Positions 12,480-24,219 of a stretch of DNA of 64,000 nucleotides are shown here, piece after piece. Source of the DNA: Scleroderma bovista. Lineage: Eukaryota > Basidiomycota > Agaricomycetes > Boletales > Sclerodermataceae. Location of the stretch: NCBI GenBank assembly GCA_037178675.1, contig JAYMGJ010000015.1, positions 1 to 64,000 on the forward strand. The letters run 5' to 3'. The notes beneath the pieces are model-generated. The model saw nothing but the letters and a program-made list of their open reading frames with translations. It ran no database searches and was not told where the DNA came from. Both the position numbers and the translations under genes were made by a program. Position 1 is the first letter of the stretch, and each line of letters starts with the position of its first letter.

Positions 12480-13260
12480 CCGCGGTCAGCGTAAATATTC
12501 TTGGGACCACACGTTTGGCTGAGCCTTGTACGAATGGTTCTTATATGCTTTCTCCTCCCCGAAACCGTGCACCCGACCTCGCGTGGAATTGGTACAAAGG
12601 AGGAGCCAATAAAGAGGTTTATATCTGACAATCCCTCCAGCAGTCTCGGGTTGTTGAAGAGCCTTCATGCTGGTAAGTGATTCGTAATCCGTATTTTAGG
12701 AAGTAAATCAGTTACATAGTGGCAGATACCTTGGTATTTACCATGGAATATGGTGCGTTGTTGTGTCTCATTACCGACAGCAAATTGCTGAAAATAGAAT
12801 GGTTATTCAACCACTAGCCCTCCTACTTCTCCCTGCATACACGATTGTTCGCTGCGCTCGTCTTGGTAACCTACGCTGCATATATCATTTCTTCGTGATA
12901 GAACGATCTTTAATCGGGGGTTTCCTAGATTCCTTCCGAGCGGACTGGGAACTTTAGTACGCCCATCCTCTGATCCACAAGAGAGTCTACTTTCTCTGAC
13001 CATATTGCAGTGCACGCTTATCGGGTGTCATGGTCGAGAAATGGAAGAAAACAATGTAGTAGGCTATGGTTCCCCGAAGGACGGCTCCAGGAGGCGTATA
13101 TCGGTTCTCTGTATCTCGTACCACTTTCAGTGGGCACTGCATCCATGACATACATAAAAGGTTTAATAAGCCTTTTGATATGTCTACTACGTCTCATCAT
13201 GAATGGCATGGGTGTGAGTGGACTATCTCATTGTCCACCGAAAAAAGACCTCTAGATCTG
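12480..13260 (+). pseudogene. Decayed partial copy of MFS transporter exons 6-10, introns included
   Basis: This segment aligns, in inverted orientation, with exons 6-10 of the intact MFS gene at 16186-18213. Matching landmarks in order are: an exon ending in a CTTTCTCC..CCTGAAAC-like stretch (LLPET), CCAGCAGTCTCGGGTTG followed by GGTAAGTG, an intron end CACTAG followed by CCCTCCTACTTCTCCCTGC (product LLLLPAYTI), RSLIGG, FLPSGLGTL, then MVEKWKK, a frameshift, and EGRLQEAYIGSLYLVPLSVG. Two adjacent stops (TAGTAG near 13056) and at least two frameshifts disable it. Because intron positions and splice signals are retained, this is a DNA-level duplication, not a retrocopy. The 5' (exons 1-5) and 3' (exons 11-12) parts are absent or unrecognisable. 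Confidence 0.8.
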
Positions 13261-13974
13261 ACATGGCACTCAATGTATCAGCTTATATTCTGTTGACTTG
13301 ATGGGATTACAGGCGATCACAGTAATCTGATATGTTCACTGCCCACTCCCACCTGATGAATTTTGTGAATAATTCTCCAACAATGCTCTGCGATCACTTT
13401 TCCGCACACCTCTGACAGCAATCGGGTACTCGTGGATGTTGCCCTCGCTCCATGTATATTTTTACCTGGGGGTGTCTATTCTAGTGTGTGTAGCTGCATT
13501 TGGCTGACCACATGATCACATGCAAGCCTATGTGAATGTTGGGTGTGCGATGGCGGCCGATTTAGTATTGCGGAGTTGCAGAGATACGAATAGTTGGACC
13601 TCACGATCCCCGTCGCCCATTCCAAACTGAGTATAGAGCTTGACATTGTTTGCGTTCCCCGAGTCGGGTTGTGTAAAGGGTAAATCTTAACAACGGTGTT
13701 GTACTTCCACGGTCACGCACTCGTTGGTCCGAGATGAATTTGATGGGATGCCCTGTCCATATATATATATCCATCTATCCGGAAGAGCTTCCGATGCATG
13801 GAATGGCATATTGGCAACATGGAACCACCGTGCGTCATATAAGCTTGGCCCAGGTTTGTTCCCACCTTGTCAACCATATGCAAGTCCACTCCCACTGTCA
13901 GAAACGAGTGGTAAGTCGGAGAACAGGAGCAGTTGTTGGCCTGATCTTCTGATAAACCGTGCTATTTCAGCCCC
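13261..13974. other. Intergenic, promoter region of F-box gene 3
   Basis: No gene is recognised. A TATATATATA run lies at about 13758-13770, roughly 200 bases before the F-box 3 start, too far to be called its TATA box with confidence. Short open frames on both strands here are unsupported. Confidence 0.45.
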
Positions 13975-15600
13975 ATGGACGAACTCGCGAAAGCACGAAT
14001 CCATCTGGCTTGCCTTGAGCAGCAAGAACGAGATCTGCTCGGACGACTCAAGGGTGTTCGTAGCGCTGTGCAGTTACAGATAGCTAGGATCGATGCCCTC
14101 GTCAGGAGCATTGAACATGCACCTATCAACCGCCTCCCCACCGAGCTGCTTCTGGTGATACTTGACCTTGCTATCAATGCGCCTCCGGTTGGATGCAACA
14201 TCCACCTTTACACTAGAAAGTGTGAACTAGCCTGTGTGTCTCGGCGTTGGAGAGACGTTATTTTGAACAGTCCTGCTCTGTGGACCAGCATCAAGCTTAC
14301 CCCCGCTTGGGATGCGTCTGTCGTAAAGGCACACGTGACAAGGAGTCGGGTTCGCCTTCTCGACATCGAAGTGGGCCAGCCATGGCCGAGCAAAGGCAGA
14401 GATACACTCCCTGCACAACTGGATGCAGTGGTGTCCTCTGCGCATCGTTGGCGCAGCCTTGTTATCCACAATAGCGCTGGATATATGCTTACTACACATG
14501 TTCTGGCTCGTATCGACTACCTGAAGCTATCCTCGCTCACTCATGTTTCGATACCCCTGTATCCCCCGACGCTACGCGAACAGGACGAGGGGAAGCTCTA
14601 TTACCCTAATTTTCTTCGTCCGGGGTGCACGTCCAATCTAAAGAGTCTGGAGCTTCGGAATTTTGTTGCCCCAAATGACTTCCAGATACCCCCTGGTCTT
14701 ACCGATCTCCTACTGAAGCTTCCCGATGTTCGGCCTAGTGGATCTTCGTCATTCCTCTCGTCCCTCTCATCGAAGACGCTAAGGAATCTCTCACTCTCGG
14801 GTGATATTGACCATTGGTTGCTCCAACCAGACACTATCCACCTACCATTCCTTGAGAAGCTCGAACTCCGAGTATCCAAGGCGAAAGACGTATTAGAAGC
14901 CTTTGTTGTCCCTCGTCTCATAAGTTTCGAGTACCATCCATATCGCATGCAAGATCCCCCTTCCGTCGTGTTTCGTGGCCTAAGATCCAAATTCCGCACT
15001 GTTGAACACCTTTCTTTCCACTTATGGGAAACCCTAGAGGATCGCTATGAAGATGCCAATATCTTCTGTAGAGCTTTTCCTGGCGTGCGCCATGCGCAAT
15101 TGCACCCAACTGACATCCCGTCTATTTTCTTATCGAGGGATGTTTCATGTGCGGCGGACCACTGGACCCATTTGGAGAGCCTGACTTTCAAGGGTCTAAC
15201 CCGTGACCTCCTGCGAACGCCCAACGAATTCTTCTTGTGGCTTGAACAACGTAAAGCCAAGGGGAAGCCCATGCTTCGCATCAAATTATCCCAGATCCAG
15301 GGAGATGACTGGGGCCTCGATGTTTCTTGGCTTTCCACGCTGTACGAGTCCCTGCACAACTTTAGCATCCTGGAGTTTGAGGACGTGCCACTGATGCCTG
15401 CGGTTATGCTCTCTGGGAACGTTGATTCTGCATTGCAGCTGGTGGGTACTCTCACCGAGGCTTTTTTATGACGTAATTGACCTGTGAAGAACATGCCGGA
15501 GTTATCGCCTGGCCTTTTCAGCGGCATTGACCAAGCCTTTCGCGCAGGACACGTGTCTCAAAACAGAATAAAGGATTGCAAAGCATGTAGGAAGCGTTGA
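13975..15600 (+). CDS. F-box protein 3 (2 exons, 525 aa)
   Basis: Exon 1 is 13975-15441 and exon 2 is 15490-15600, with a short 48-base intron (GTGGGT..GAAG). Residues 1-45 form a coiled coil beginning MDELAKARIHLACLEQQERD. The F-box core APINRLPTELLLVILDLAI is at about 51-69, followed by ACVSRRWRDVILNSPALWTS. The remaining sequence has about ten degenerate leucine-rich units (for example PPGLTDLLLKLPD, SSKTLRNLSLSGDIDHW). The predicted last exon reads NMPELSPGLFSGI..A..AGHV.QN and matches the last exon of F-box 4 closely. Expected role: SCF substrate receptor, partner Skp1, substrate unknown. It lies between the decayed and intact MFS copies. Confidence 0.87.
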
Positions 15601-16185
15601 GCTCGTTGGCACTCTCCTAAATTCCATATCGTCCTTTGTGTTGTCATTTTCTTCCTTCACTTCCTCATGACTTTCGCATGTACTACACTGTGACCATTAC
15701 CCTGTATATAATCTTGACAGAGTTTACCTCGTTGCCTTGCTCTTACAACGCTAATTGCATCGAGGACACCAACTCCTCTTTTCCTTGTCTCCACACTTCT
15801 GTGGAGTTGAGCTCCCAGATTACAGGTGTGGAGCCCATACTAGACAGGGTCGTGCTATCGACAAGGCTCCCACAAAGTGGAGGCACATCAACATGATTCA
15901 TAACCCGCAGCTGACTTCTAAACATGTTCTTTCAGAAATAAGATCCGGGACATCTAGAAGTCAACGAAGACAATGCCGTCAAACCTGCACCTGATACTCG
16001 CGGCCCCAATATCGTCATAAAAAACATCATCCACATCATGGCCGCCTTAAGAGCCGTGTTAGAACGTGTCGTTATTTGTTCATGACGTTCGTCCTTGGAT
16101 CACCAATTGCGTATCTGTCTTCAAATGACTGTCGTGGCATATCCGACATCCACATATGCTCGCAATCGGTTACCGTAGCGCGTCG
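15601..16185. other. Convergent intergenic region
   Basis: This is the 3' region shared by F-box 3 (plus) and the MFS transporter (minus). No coding region is supported; short open frames on both strands at 15636-15994 overlap each other and have no family match. Confidence 0.5.
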
Positions 16186-18213
16186 TTACCCAAATGAGGC
16201 TACGTTGATCAGATCGCACTCGCTTTGGCAAGGATAAACAAAGAGGAGAAATGACGCGTACAAATACCCAAAGACTGCCAAGAGTGCAGCGATCCCGTTA
16301 GTAGCCATTACACCAAAGACATCCACGGAAGGTAGAATCAAAGCGGACAGTGGTGCGAGGAGAAGCGATCTCAGCGCGCTGTTGTATAATTGTTCAAAGA
16401 CACCTGTCGGTCCTGAGACGAGTAAGCAACGGGACATACGAGAGTGCTGCTGTCCCTTCTGCGCTTCGTGGCCCCATTAGATCGACGACGTACGAGCCGA
16501 CGGGTCCAACTACCATGTCCACCTGGAAATATATGTACATACCTGTGTGAGGTCTGTCTGTAAGAGAGCAAGAGAGATACACCCACGCCCACACCATTCG
16601 TGAATAAACATAGGAGGCAAATCGAAAGGCCTATTGGACCATCTATGTATGTTGTAGCGACACCGGCAAGGCCAACTGATAGTGGTACAAGCCATAGAGC
16701 ACCGATATATATTCCCTGGAGTCGGTCTTCAGGACACCAAACCCCGTTGCGTTTCTTCTTCCATTTCTTGACCATGGCATCTGACAAACGTCTGGCGATA
16801 TGTGCGCCAACTGGTTACTGTTAGAGAAGTACTTTCGGATGAGAAAAAAGACGGACCGAAATTTCCTAGACCATTGGGAAGGAAACACGCGCCGATTAAG
16901 GATTCACTTTTGATGCTATATTGAGAACCCTTTGGAGAGAATGAAACAATATATACCGGATGACATATCGGAAAAATGCGACATACAATCGTGTAAGCTA
17001 ATGGAAGTAAGAGGACTAGTGATCCAAAAGAAATCAGAAATCATTCTGTGGGGACGACAAGAAACAACAAACCTTGGTCTGAATTGAACGCCAGAGTATC
17101 TGCGAGAGTCTATTATCAACTTCGTTAGCACACAATGAAGAAGGGCCATAAACCACTTACCACCATCAGAAGATTGGGACTCCTCAGCAGCCCGAGACTG
17201 CTGAGTGGATTGATCCATACGAACGTCTTTCTGGACCTTTCTTCCGCTGTCCATTTGTCAATTCCACGAGTGTTCGGGTGGGCAGTTTCTGGAAGGAAAA
17301 AGTATATGAGGGCCACCTGGATAAGGCTCCACGTGCACAGGGCCATTTGGAGTCCGCGCCATGTCCAATATTCTGCTGCAGCACCTACGTTTGTACTTGT
17401 ATAAAACTTCAAACCGTCACAATACACTGCATGGCGGCTTACCCCCGATCAAGGGTGCCACGGCAAACCCGAACAAGGAAGCCTTGAAAGTAAACATTGC
17501 ATAAAGATGGGATGAAATACATCGGAATAATGTGAAGCTACTTACTCCAAAGAAATTTCCCAAAGCGGTCCCTCTTTTTTCAAGCCGGTGGATATCGCCA
17601 ATGACGGCGGCACCAATAGACGTGCATCCAGAACACCCAAATGCTTGGACGAACCTCCAGAATAAAAGGTGCAAGAGATCAGGAGAAAGTGCAGTGCCGA
17701 GACTACCAATCGCCATCAATGGCATACCCCAGAGATATATGGGTCGCCGTCCATCTGGAAGGAAGGTCATCGATTGGTAGGTCCGTTTGGTTGACATTGA
17801 CACTTACAGAAGGATGAGTAGGTAGACCACACTAGCCCCCCTAGAGCATGACCAAAGACCGATAAACTAACAGCTATGCTATGAAAAACATTCCGATTGT
17901 CAATTCTTACACAACACTCAGAAGCTTAACGGTTGTGGTGATTGACCTTACAACGGATGCTGAGATGTGTAGGTCTTCTGCAATCTGTGGGATTGATGGC
18001 ACAAATGCGCCGCGTACAAATACTTTGGTCAGAAAGGATCAGCTACGAGCGCCCGAGGTAGACCTAATGAGACTACTTGCGCGGAACAAGACCAACGAAC
18101 GACACAACGATGACGATCGTCCGCTTCTCTGCCATGCTGAATCGGCTGTATGGATCATTAAGATTGACATCGTTTGTGTGATCTACAAGAAGGGGTGCGT
18201 CTTCAGAGGCCAT
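16186..18213 (-). CDS. MFS transporter 1, DHA1-like (12 exons, 463 aa)
   Basis: Minus-strand exons predicted: 18213-18081, 18022-17947, 17878-17808, 17754-17546, 17482-17443, 17384-17161, 17109-17073, 17015-16987, 16929-16857, 16810-16587, 16522-16440 and 16378-16186, all in phase. The product starts MASEDAPLL. Signature stretches are FVPSIPQIAEDL, SSFYGRRPIYLWG (the loop 2-3 motif), FWRFVQAFG, IGDIHRLEKRGTALG, FFLPETAHP, LIGACFLPNGLGNF, RLSDAMVKKWKK, GVDMVVGPVGSYVVDLM and RSAEGTAAL. These identify a plasma-membrane proton-coupled transporter of the drug/metabolite type with about 12 helices; the substrate is unknown. Intron 1 uses a GC donor (GCAAGT at 18080), which is the only choice that keeps the frame and gives PLFVRGAFVP. 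Introns 2 and 9 have weak donors (GTCAAT, GTCCGT). A partial inverted copy lies at 12480-13260. Confidence 0.85.
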
Positions 18214-21200
18214 CGAAGATTCACTATGGGTTAGGATTATTTCTTGCCAAGCTTGAAGTCTAGGGGTCGCCAGGCGTACCTCGGAGTACGATGTTATGCT
18301 AGTCGGACGACGGAGTGAGTGATATATGATAATCGCACTTGTTATATACGTCCCACAAAACTCGGTCGGAGAATAGATATTTCCTCGGCTCCATGGCCGA
18401 AGACAAGCTTGGACACGGAGGTGGCCACAGGTCATACTGGCATACATCTTGGAAAATGCCAGGTCTGGCTGGAAATCAGCCGTAAACTGGGGTCAGGAAC
18501 AGAAGAGGTCAAAGTTCGTTGTACATAAAGAGGGCACACACGTAAACAGTTGAGTTATACTTAAACGCTCTGTGCCAGGGCCTTCGTCTAGAAGCAACTG
18601 CGATGACCAATGAAAAGATAGTATAGTTTCAACGTGGGTGAATCGATATCATTGGCACTTGAAATCTTGGCAGTAGCCTGGACCATGACCTGTACTGTAC
18701 GTGAGTACAAATCAGCCCGATCACATAAACCCCCTTGGCACTCACAGTAGTACATAACTTTGGCTTCTTGAGCCGATAACCCGCCACTGGTGTGGTGGTG
18801 GTTGGGTGTGGCAGCAACTTGCCTCACTGTCCCAGACTCTTCGCATGTAAAGGCAAGTTGGAGATGCCAAGACGATGTAATCGACTTCCAGCCTGCCCGG
18901 AGCGTCGCATTTAACTTTCAAGGCTTGTCATGATCAGCAGATTATGATGATTCGATTCTGCGCAATCGCCCGACTGTCTCCAATGTCCAAGATGGCCGTG
19001 TATTTCGTAGTTTCCCACACAATGACCAGCGCTTGGCTACGCACCATGATCGGCGTTGGTCACCACCGGGTTGGTGCTGGTGGGTTCCAAAAACCCTTTT
19101 TCTTCTGCCATCGATTGCGTGCTGAGTCAGCATGTTTATGTATTAATGCGGCGCCTCCAAGATGAATCGATGACCCACTCACAGCGACCTTATCCTTTGC
19201 AAGCTACTCACACGTATATTAACCCAACTGCAAACTCAACCAGACTGCCTCTTCAGGTGTGACGAAGGCTGGACAACACCGATGACCTTGCACTGAACAA
19301 TGCGCTATCGTCGGACTTGCTGATACTCTTGTTTCTCGGCAGGCCTGAAATACGATGCTTAAGCAGGCCACGAGAGTACCCACAGGACATCAAACTCGCA
19401 CTGTGTGCACGGCCGCAGTGGCCTGGCACTACTTTAACTGTAACAGACATCCACCCTAGGATATTCCCATACGCAATCAGGACGTCCTTTGTGCACAGCA
19501 GCGTTTCGAAATGAGCTTCGCCCTCGATCAAGCTAAGGGCGAGAAAGGAACGAGACAAGGAGAGAGAAGCTAACTTACTACAGATGCCGTGTCTTCCGAC
19601 TCTAACTTAACTGCACACAGCAGCTTCTGGAAGTGGAAATGTAAACATCGGAGAACGCGGGGCAGAGGCCCTGGAAAGAGAAGAAAGACATCCCATTATT
19701 ATGGAATGTGCGAAAGTCGAACATTGTGGCGACTCAGGGGACTGGCACTGGGAAGGGTTGTCCCTGATTATGTACCTCCACGAACATGTCCGCGCTGACC
19801 GCTACTCTGGTAAGTTTTCCGACTGGCAGGCTTTGTGGTAGATTGTCTTCCAAGGCTATTGCCCATTTGAACTGCAAGGGCAGCTGGCAGTCCTAGCATT
19901 GGCACTAAATACTCAAGGCTTCCACAGCATGGCTCAGTGACCAGACGTGCAAGACATTGCGCTTCACAGAGTCACTATGGCACCGCAACTTATGGCGTAG
20001 TCAGGTCAAATCACCGTTGTCACTGCACTGTTTCCCTTCGGAAGCTTCTGTGACATATCCCGGCATGTCTTCGATTTGAATTCAGCGAAGTTCTACCTCT
20101 ACTAGCATTGTCACAGTCTATTTGCAATGCCGTTCCAGGCCGCTTCTGGGGCCTCATCTGCACTCCGTTCGTTCCCTCACGCCATCGATAAAACTGTTCT
20201 CCGAACATACCGCTTTCGTTACTAATCTGATATTTGTGTTCATGGTGTGTGAGACCCAAATATGTACTTCCGTTCCTCCAGAACCGAGAGATCGGTAATG
20301 AAGGAGCGCTAATTCACCCATCATTCTTTTTTTGCATTCCAGCATTCGACCTCGAGGGCTCTGCACGAGCCCGTGAACTTACAGACCTCCGGTGTGTTAT
20401 CAATGACTGCACATGCTCATGTACTTACAATTATTTGTTGTAGCGTCTCACCAAGTGGACCTGCATTAGTGTCACTGTGATCACATTATTCACTGTGTGA
20501 AGCATGGAGGGCCCGGCTAGTGGCGGAACTCCGTCGCCGTCTCCGTGTAGATAATACGGATAGTCGCTCCTCTCCATGAATACATCGCCGATACTAGTAA
20601 GCAACACAATATGTCCATGGAGCCCATCTAGAATCAACCGGATCGAAGTCCTCAAGTACGAACACCAGCAAGTATGTACCTGCAAAGTTCTCGTTAGTTC
20701 TCCAGTCACTTACTTCTAAACTATGAGCCCTCCCCGAGCGCTTTCATACTCACCAACTTTAACTCTAACTCTAATTTATTACAAACTCATGGGTGACGCA
20801 CCTCCGCCCATACTATGTGTGGACGTGGGCGCAGGGGCATACATACCGCACATACTGTAACATGCGCCCTTGCGGGGTGGGTGCGGCTGGGAAGACCCAA
20901 GTTGGACTTTGTGCTCTCCAGGGACATCCTCTGGCATGTGTGGGAAGCGCAGCGTCATAGCTGTAGCTCGGTCTCCAAAGCCAAGAGGAGCCCCTCCCAG
21001 ACTAACCCTCCATACCTTATCAGCGATGCGAAACTTTCCTCAAGAACGAAAAACCCACCTCTCGAGTCATTATCGATACATACCGTATCACTATCGCGAA
21101 ATCAATGAACTGTGCACCGTGTGATGGTATGCAGTATCCATTCGGGTCGGAGTCCATCGGATGTACAAAACCATCCATTTTCAATCCTTAGTAATGATGT

Positions 21201-22238
21201 ACGGGCACCTCACCCACGAGCCTCGCACTCTCACACAAAACCTTGGTAAGCTGTGCTATCCCAAGTTTCTAATTGGTCAGTCCGTCAGAGTTCCGCAGTG
21301 GCAGGCTCGTTGCAGGTCAATTGTGTGGTAATGATGATGCTGTGGCCACGACCATATCGATATCGATGCATCATTTATCATTCATGATGCATGATCAATG
21401 AACGCATGCAGCGTGCATGCTATCCGTTTATGATACCTACAATGACGGCGGGCACGTGTGTGCGGCGTCTGGCGTTCCCAAGGCGTGGTATGAACGTATG
21501 CATATCTCCATTGGAATGTCCTCTGATTTCATTAGAATGTGACAAGTAGATAAACAAGGACAACCTCGATGTCTTCATCACAATTGATGCAGTATTGCAA
21601 AACAAAACCAAGGGAAGCTCCATAGAAAGCGAGATATTCTCGTGCTACGTAAGTACGTACAAAGTATCTGATGTATTACATGAACGAAGGACTCCACCTG
21701 TATTTTCTCCATAGGTAACTTCATTTTCGGTTCTTTGTATAGTGCGAGGATGAAACTAAGCACCTCTTGCATGCGCAAGAAGCATGAAGGATCAGCAGTG
21801 AGAAATAATGAGCTAGAAGTAGAAAAAAGGGGGGCTCTGAAGATCTGATCAGTAATAAAGGACAATGTCAGTCATGAAGGTGGATGATCATGGAATCAAA
21901 TCAATAGACGACAAGCCATGTAGTTGAGTTTGTTTGTCAGAACAAGTGACTAGATGATACACGCATACAACGGAGCAAGTAGGCGAGAGACAGAAGGTGT
22001 AGAAAGTATAGCATGGGCAGGAGAGGGGGGAGGAAGTCAACAACAACAACAATAGTCAGCGTACACAATCTATGTAAAAGAAAACCCAATTAACACCAAC
22101 ACCACATCACGAACATCCCGCACAATTCCCAATTTTTTTAGCCCGATGAAATCCAACAACAAAACACGAGCAGACATACCTGAAAATGAAAGAAAAACTG
22201 CAACAACCAGCGCCCCACGGCAGAAACATGTGGGGAGT
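18214..22238. other. Gene-poor region of about 4 kb
   Basis: No gene is supported. Open frames of 60-100 codons at 18588-19558, 20154-20709, 20815-21124 and 21420-21865 occur on both strands, overlap each other, and show no family similarity or consistent splicing. A cluster of perfect palindromes is at 21356-21420 (listed separately). The last 200 bases are the probable 3' region of the polyQ gene. Confidence 0.5.
21356..21420. repeat. Stacked palindromes and hairpins
   Basis: Three perfect symmetrical elements lie within 65 bases. A 12-base palindrome ATCGATATCGAT is at 21356-21367. A 9-bp hairpin stem (ATGCATCAT at 21366-21374 and ATGATGCAT at 21384-21392) has a 9-base loop. A 7-bp stem (GCATGCA at 21404-21410 and TGCATGC at 21414-21420) has a 3-base loop. 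No flanking gene or mobile-element end explains them. Confidence 0.7.
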
Positions 22239-24014
22239 CTATGGATTCGCATCTGAAGCTGCAACAGCGCGGGAGAGTGGGGATTTGCCATGGGAGCGAA
22301 GGAGGTCTTTCCGCCAGGGGAGTGGCCTGGACGTTTCGTTCCTGCGGAACACCATCCGAGCGACGAGTTGTGCCATATTAGCGATCGGGGGAGACTGCTG
22401 CTGCTGCTGCTGCTGCTGGCTGGGCGACTGTGATTGCAGATGTTGCTGAAATTGAAGTTGCTGCTGGTGAACGCTAATGCCGGTACCAGTACCGATACTA
22501 GTCTCGCAAACGACGACGGGGCCGCTGTCGGTACTTGCGCTTTCGCAAACGTTTTCCGCGTTCTTCTCTTTCCGACACTTGATCACCTTGTCGGGGAACT
22601 TGAGGCAAAGCAATGCCCCAATTTCCTTGCTCCGCTCGAGATGGCGCTTCCTCCTTCGCTTGGCCTCACCTCGCACACTCACGTCAGTCGCATCCGGCAA
22701 AGCCTTTTCAGCGGCCATGTACCTTTTACGCATGTCGAATAACTGAGAGCCCTCTGCTGGCAAGTCTGAAAGTAACTTGAGATCGTCGGGAGACGGTGAG
22801 CGAATACAAGGTACATCTTGCGGGTCGCCGATGAGTAAGAGGGGCTCTGATGGTAATTCGGGTGACAAATGGTCAGGTTTGGATATGAGCGGCGGTGATG
22901 ATGGGGCGGCGTATACGGTAGGAAGCAAGTCATCGTCGGTGTCTGCACCTGGAAGACCGAGTAGAGGCTGACTAGGGGACTGGGATGAGGATGAGTCTCC
23001 TGATGAGATGCTCATATCGACATCTTCGTCGACTTCAGGAAGGGACAGGCGTGGAAGTCGGGGCGAACAAGGGGCCTCGAGATCACGGTCGCGATCGCCC
23101 AATAACGAGAACGGCGTGAATGGCGGGGGCATGACATCATGATAATCATAAGACGACCAGTGGTGTACGTCGTAAGTCTGGGGGCGGTGGTGCGTTGTCT
23201 GTTCGTGAATACTAAGAAGGGACGTTGGTTCACCGTGGGTCGTGAAGCGTGAGTCGTTAGTAGGAATAGCACCGGCACCAGCAGTAGCGCAGGCTGCATC
23301 AGAAGCAGAAAAGTCTGTGTCGGTGAAAGGCGACCAGACGCAGTGGATGTGTCTAGATTCTGGTGGCGAGTCTGGTGGGAATGCCAGCTGGGGTTGTGCG
23401 TAGGCAGAAGGGCCCTGCGGATCCCATGTCGGTGAAATGGGAGAGAGAGGGAGGTCAGTGTCAGTGGACCGAGACGAGAGTTCAGACGGGCTTCCAAAAT
23501 GCTCATCGTCAAAGTCAATCTCTGACCCTTCAACATCGTCTACGCCAGACTCGCTATCTGCATCTGCGTCCGCGTCTGGATCTGGGAGATCCAGAGGAAG
23601 GAGTGGCAACGTCGGAGGTGGCGTGGGCAGCCTATGGGATGCGAAGTCCTCCCTATGCATTACAGAGGGAGAATCGAGTACTCCGGGCAGCTGAGCAGAA
23701 TAGAGACCGATCCGTTCAGGCCGCAAGATGGATGTTTTAGATGCCGATGGTGGAGATGGGTACACTCCAGCAAGGTCGCTGAGAAAGAACGTAGATGCGC
23801 CACTCTGTACTGTGTGGTTACGGGCAAGATTGCTAGGGTGGCAATCTGGATCGGAGTACCACTCGACAGGATTGGATTTACTCCACGAGTATTGGGAGCG
23901 TCGCGCAAGAACAAGGGCGAGCTGCGAGAAAGGGGACGGGGGAATCGAGCAAGACCCGTGCAGACCCGGCAAATTGTCGAGTGATAGCAGGGTATCCGTT
24001 GGAGAGGTGTCCAT
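22239..24014 (-). CDS. Unknown acidic, disordered protein with C-terminal polyQ (591 aa)
   Basis: A single long open frame starts at ATG 24014 (MDTSPTDTLL). The frame extends further upstream, but a strong polypyrimidine tract and CTCCAG just before this start (24047-24065) look like the end of an intron in the 5' leader, so I took the first ATG after it. The protein is rich in Ser, Pro and Asp with a DADADADSES acidic run in the middle, a basic patch KRRRKRHLERSKE near residue 475, and a run of about eight Gln near the C-terminus encoded by CTG repeats at 22398-22424. The basic patch plus acidic and Q-rich regions would fit a nuclear regulatory protein, but there is no recognised DNA-binding domain, so no function is assigned. 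It lies downstream of, and in the same direction as, the C2-domain gene. Confidence 0.7.
   Translation of the reverse strand: MDTSPTDTLLSLDNLPGLHGSCSIPPSPFSQLALVLARRSQYSWSKSNPVEWYSDPDCHPSNLARNHTVQSGASTFFLSDLAGVYPSPPSASKTSILRPERIGLYSAQLPGVLDSPSVMHREDFASHRLPTPPPTLPLLPLDLPDPDADADADSESGVDDVEGSEIDFDDEHFGSPSELSSRSTDTDLPLSPISPTWDPQGPSAYAQPQLAFPPDSPPESRHIHCVWSPFTDTDFSASDAACATAGAGAIPTNDSRFTTHGEPTSLLSIHEQTTHHRPQTYDVHHWSSYDYHDVMPPPFTPFSLLGDRDRDLEAPCSPRLPRLSLPEVDEDVDMSISSGDSSSSQSPSQPLLGLPGADTDDDLLPTVYAAPSSPPLISKPDHLSPELPSEPLLLIGDPQDVPCIRSPSPDDLKLLSDLPAEGSQLFDMRKRYMAAEKALPDATDVSVRGEAKRRRKRHLERSKEIGALLCLKFPDKVIKCRKEKNAENVCESASTDSGPVVVCETSIGTGTGISVHQQQLQFQQHLQSQSPSQQQQQQQQSPPIANMAQLVARMVFRRNETSRPLPWRKDLLRSHGKSPLSRAVAASDANP
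22395..22425. repeat. CTG trinucleotide repeat (polyQ codons)
   Basis: About eight tandem CTG units on the plus strand correspond to CAG codons on the minus strand and encode the polyglutamine run of the gene at 22239-24014. Such runs commonly vary in length between strains. Confidence 0.8.
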
Positions 24015-24219
24015 GGTATCCGTTGTTCCACCAACTGTGAAACCCTGGAGAAAAAAAAACAACAAAAAAGACAAAGAGGTCAGCTGGTCTGGTTGTTTCG
24101 ACGCACAATAGGCACGCACGCATGAAAAGCAAGCACGATCTAAAACATGGTGGCCTCAGAGTCTGAAGAAAAGAGAACCTCGTTGATGTGGCTGAGCAAA
24201 CGCGTGTGTGTGCTTTTAT

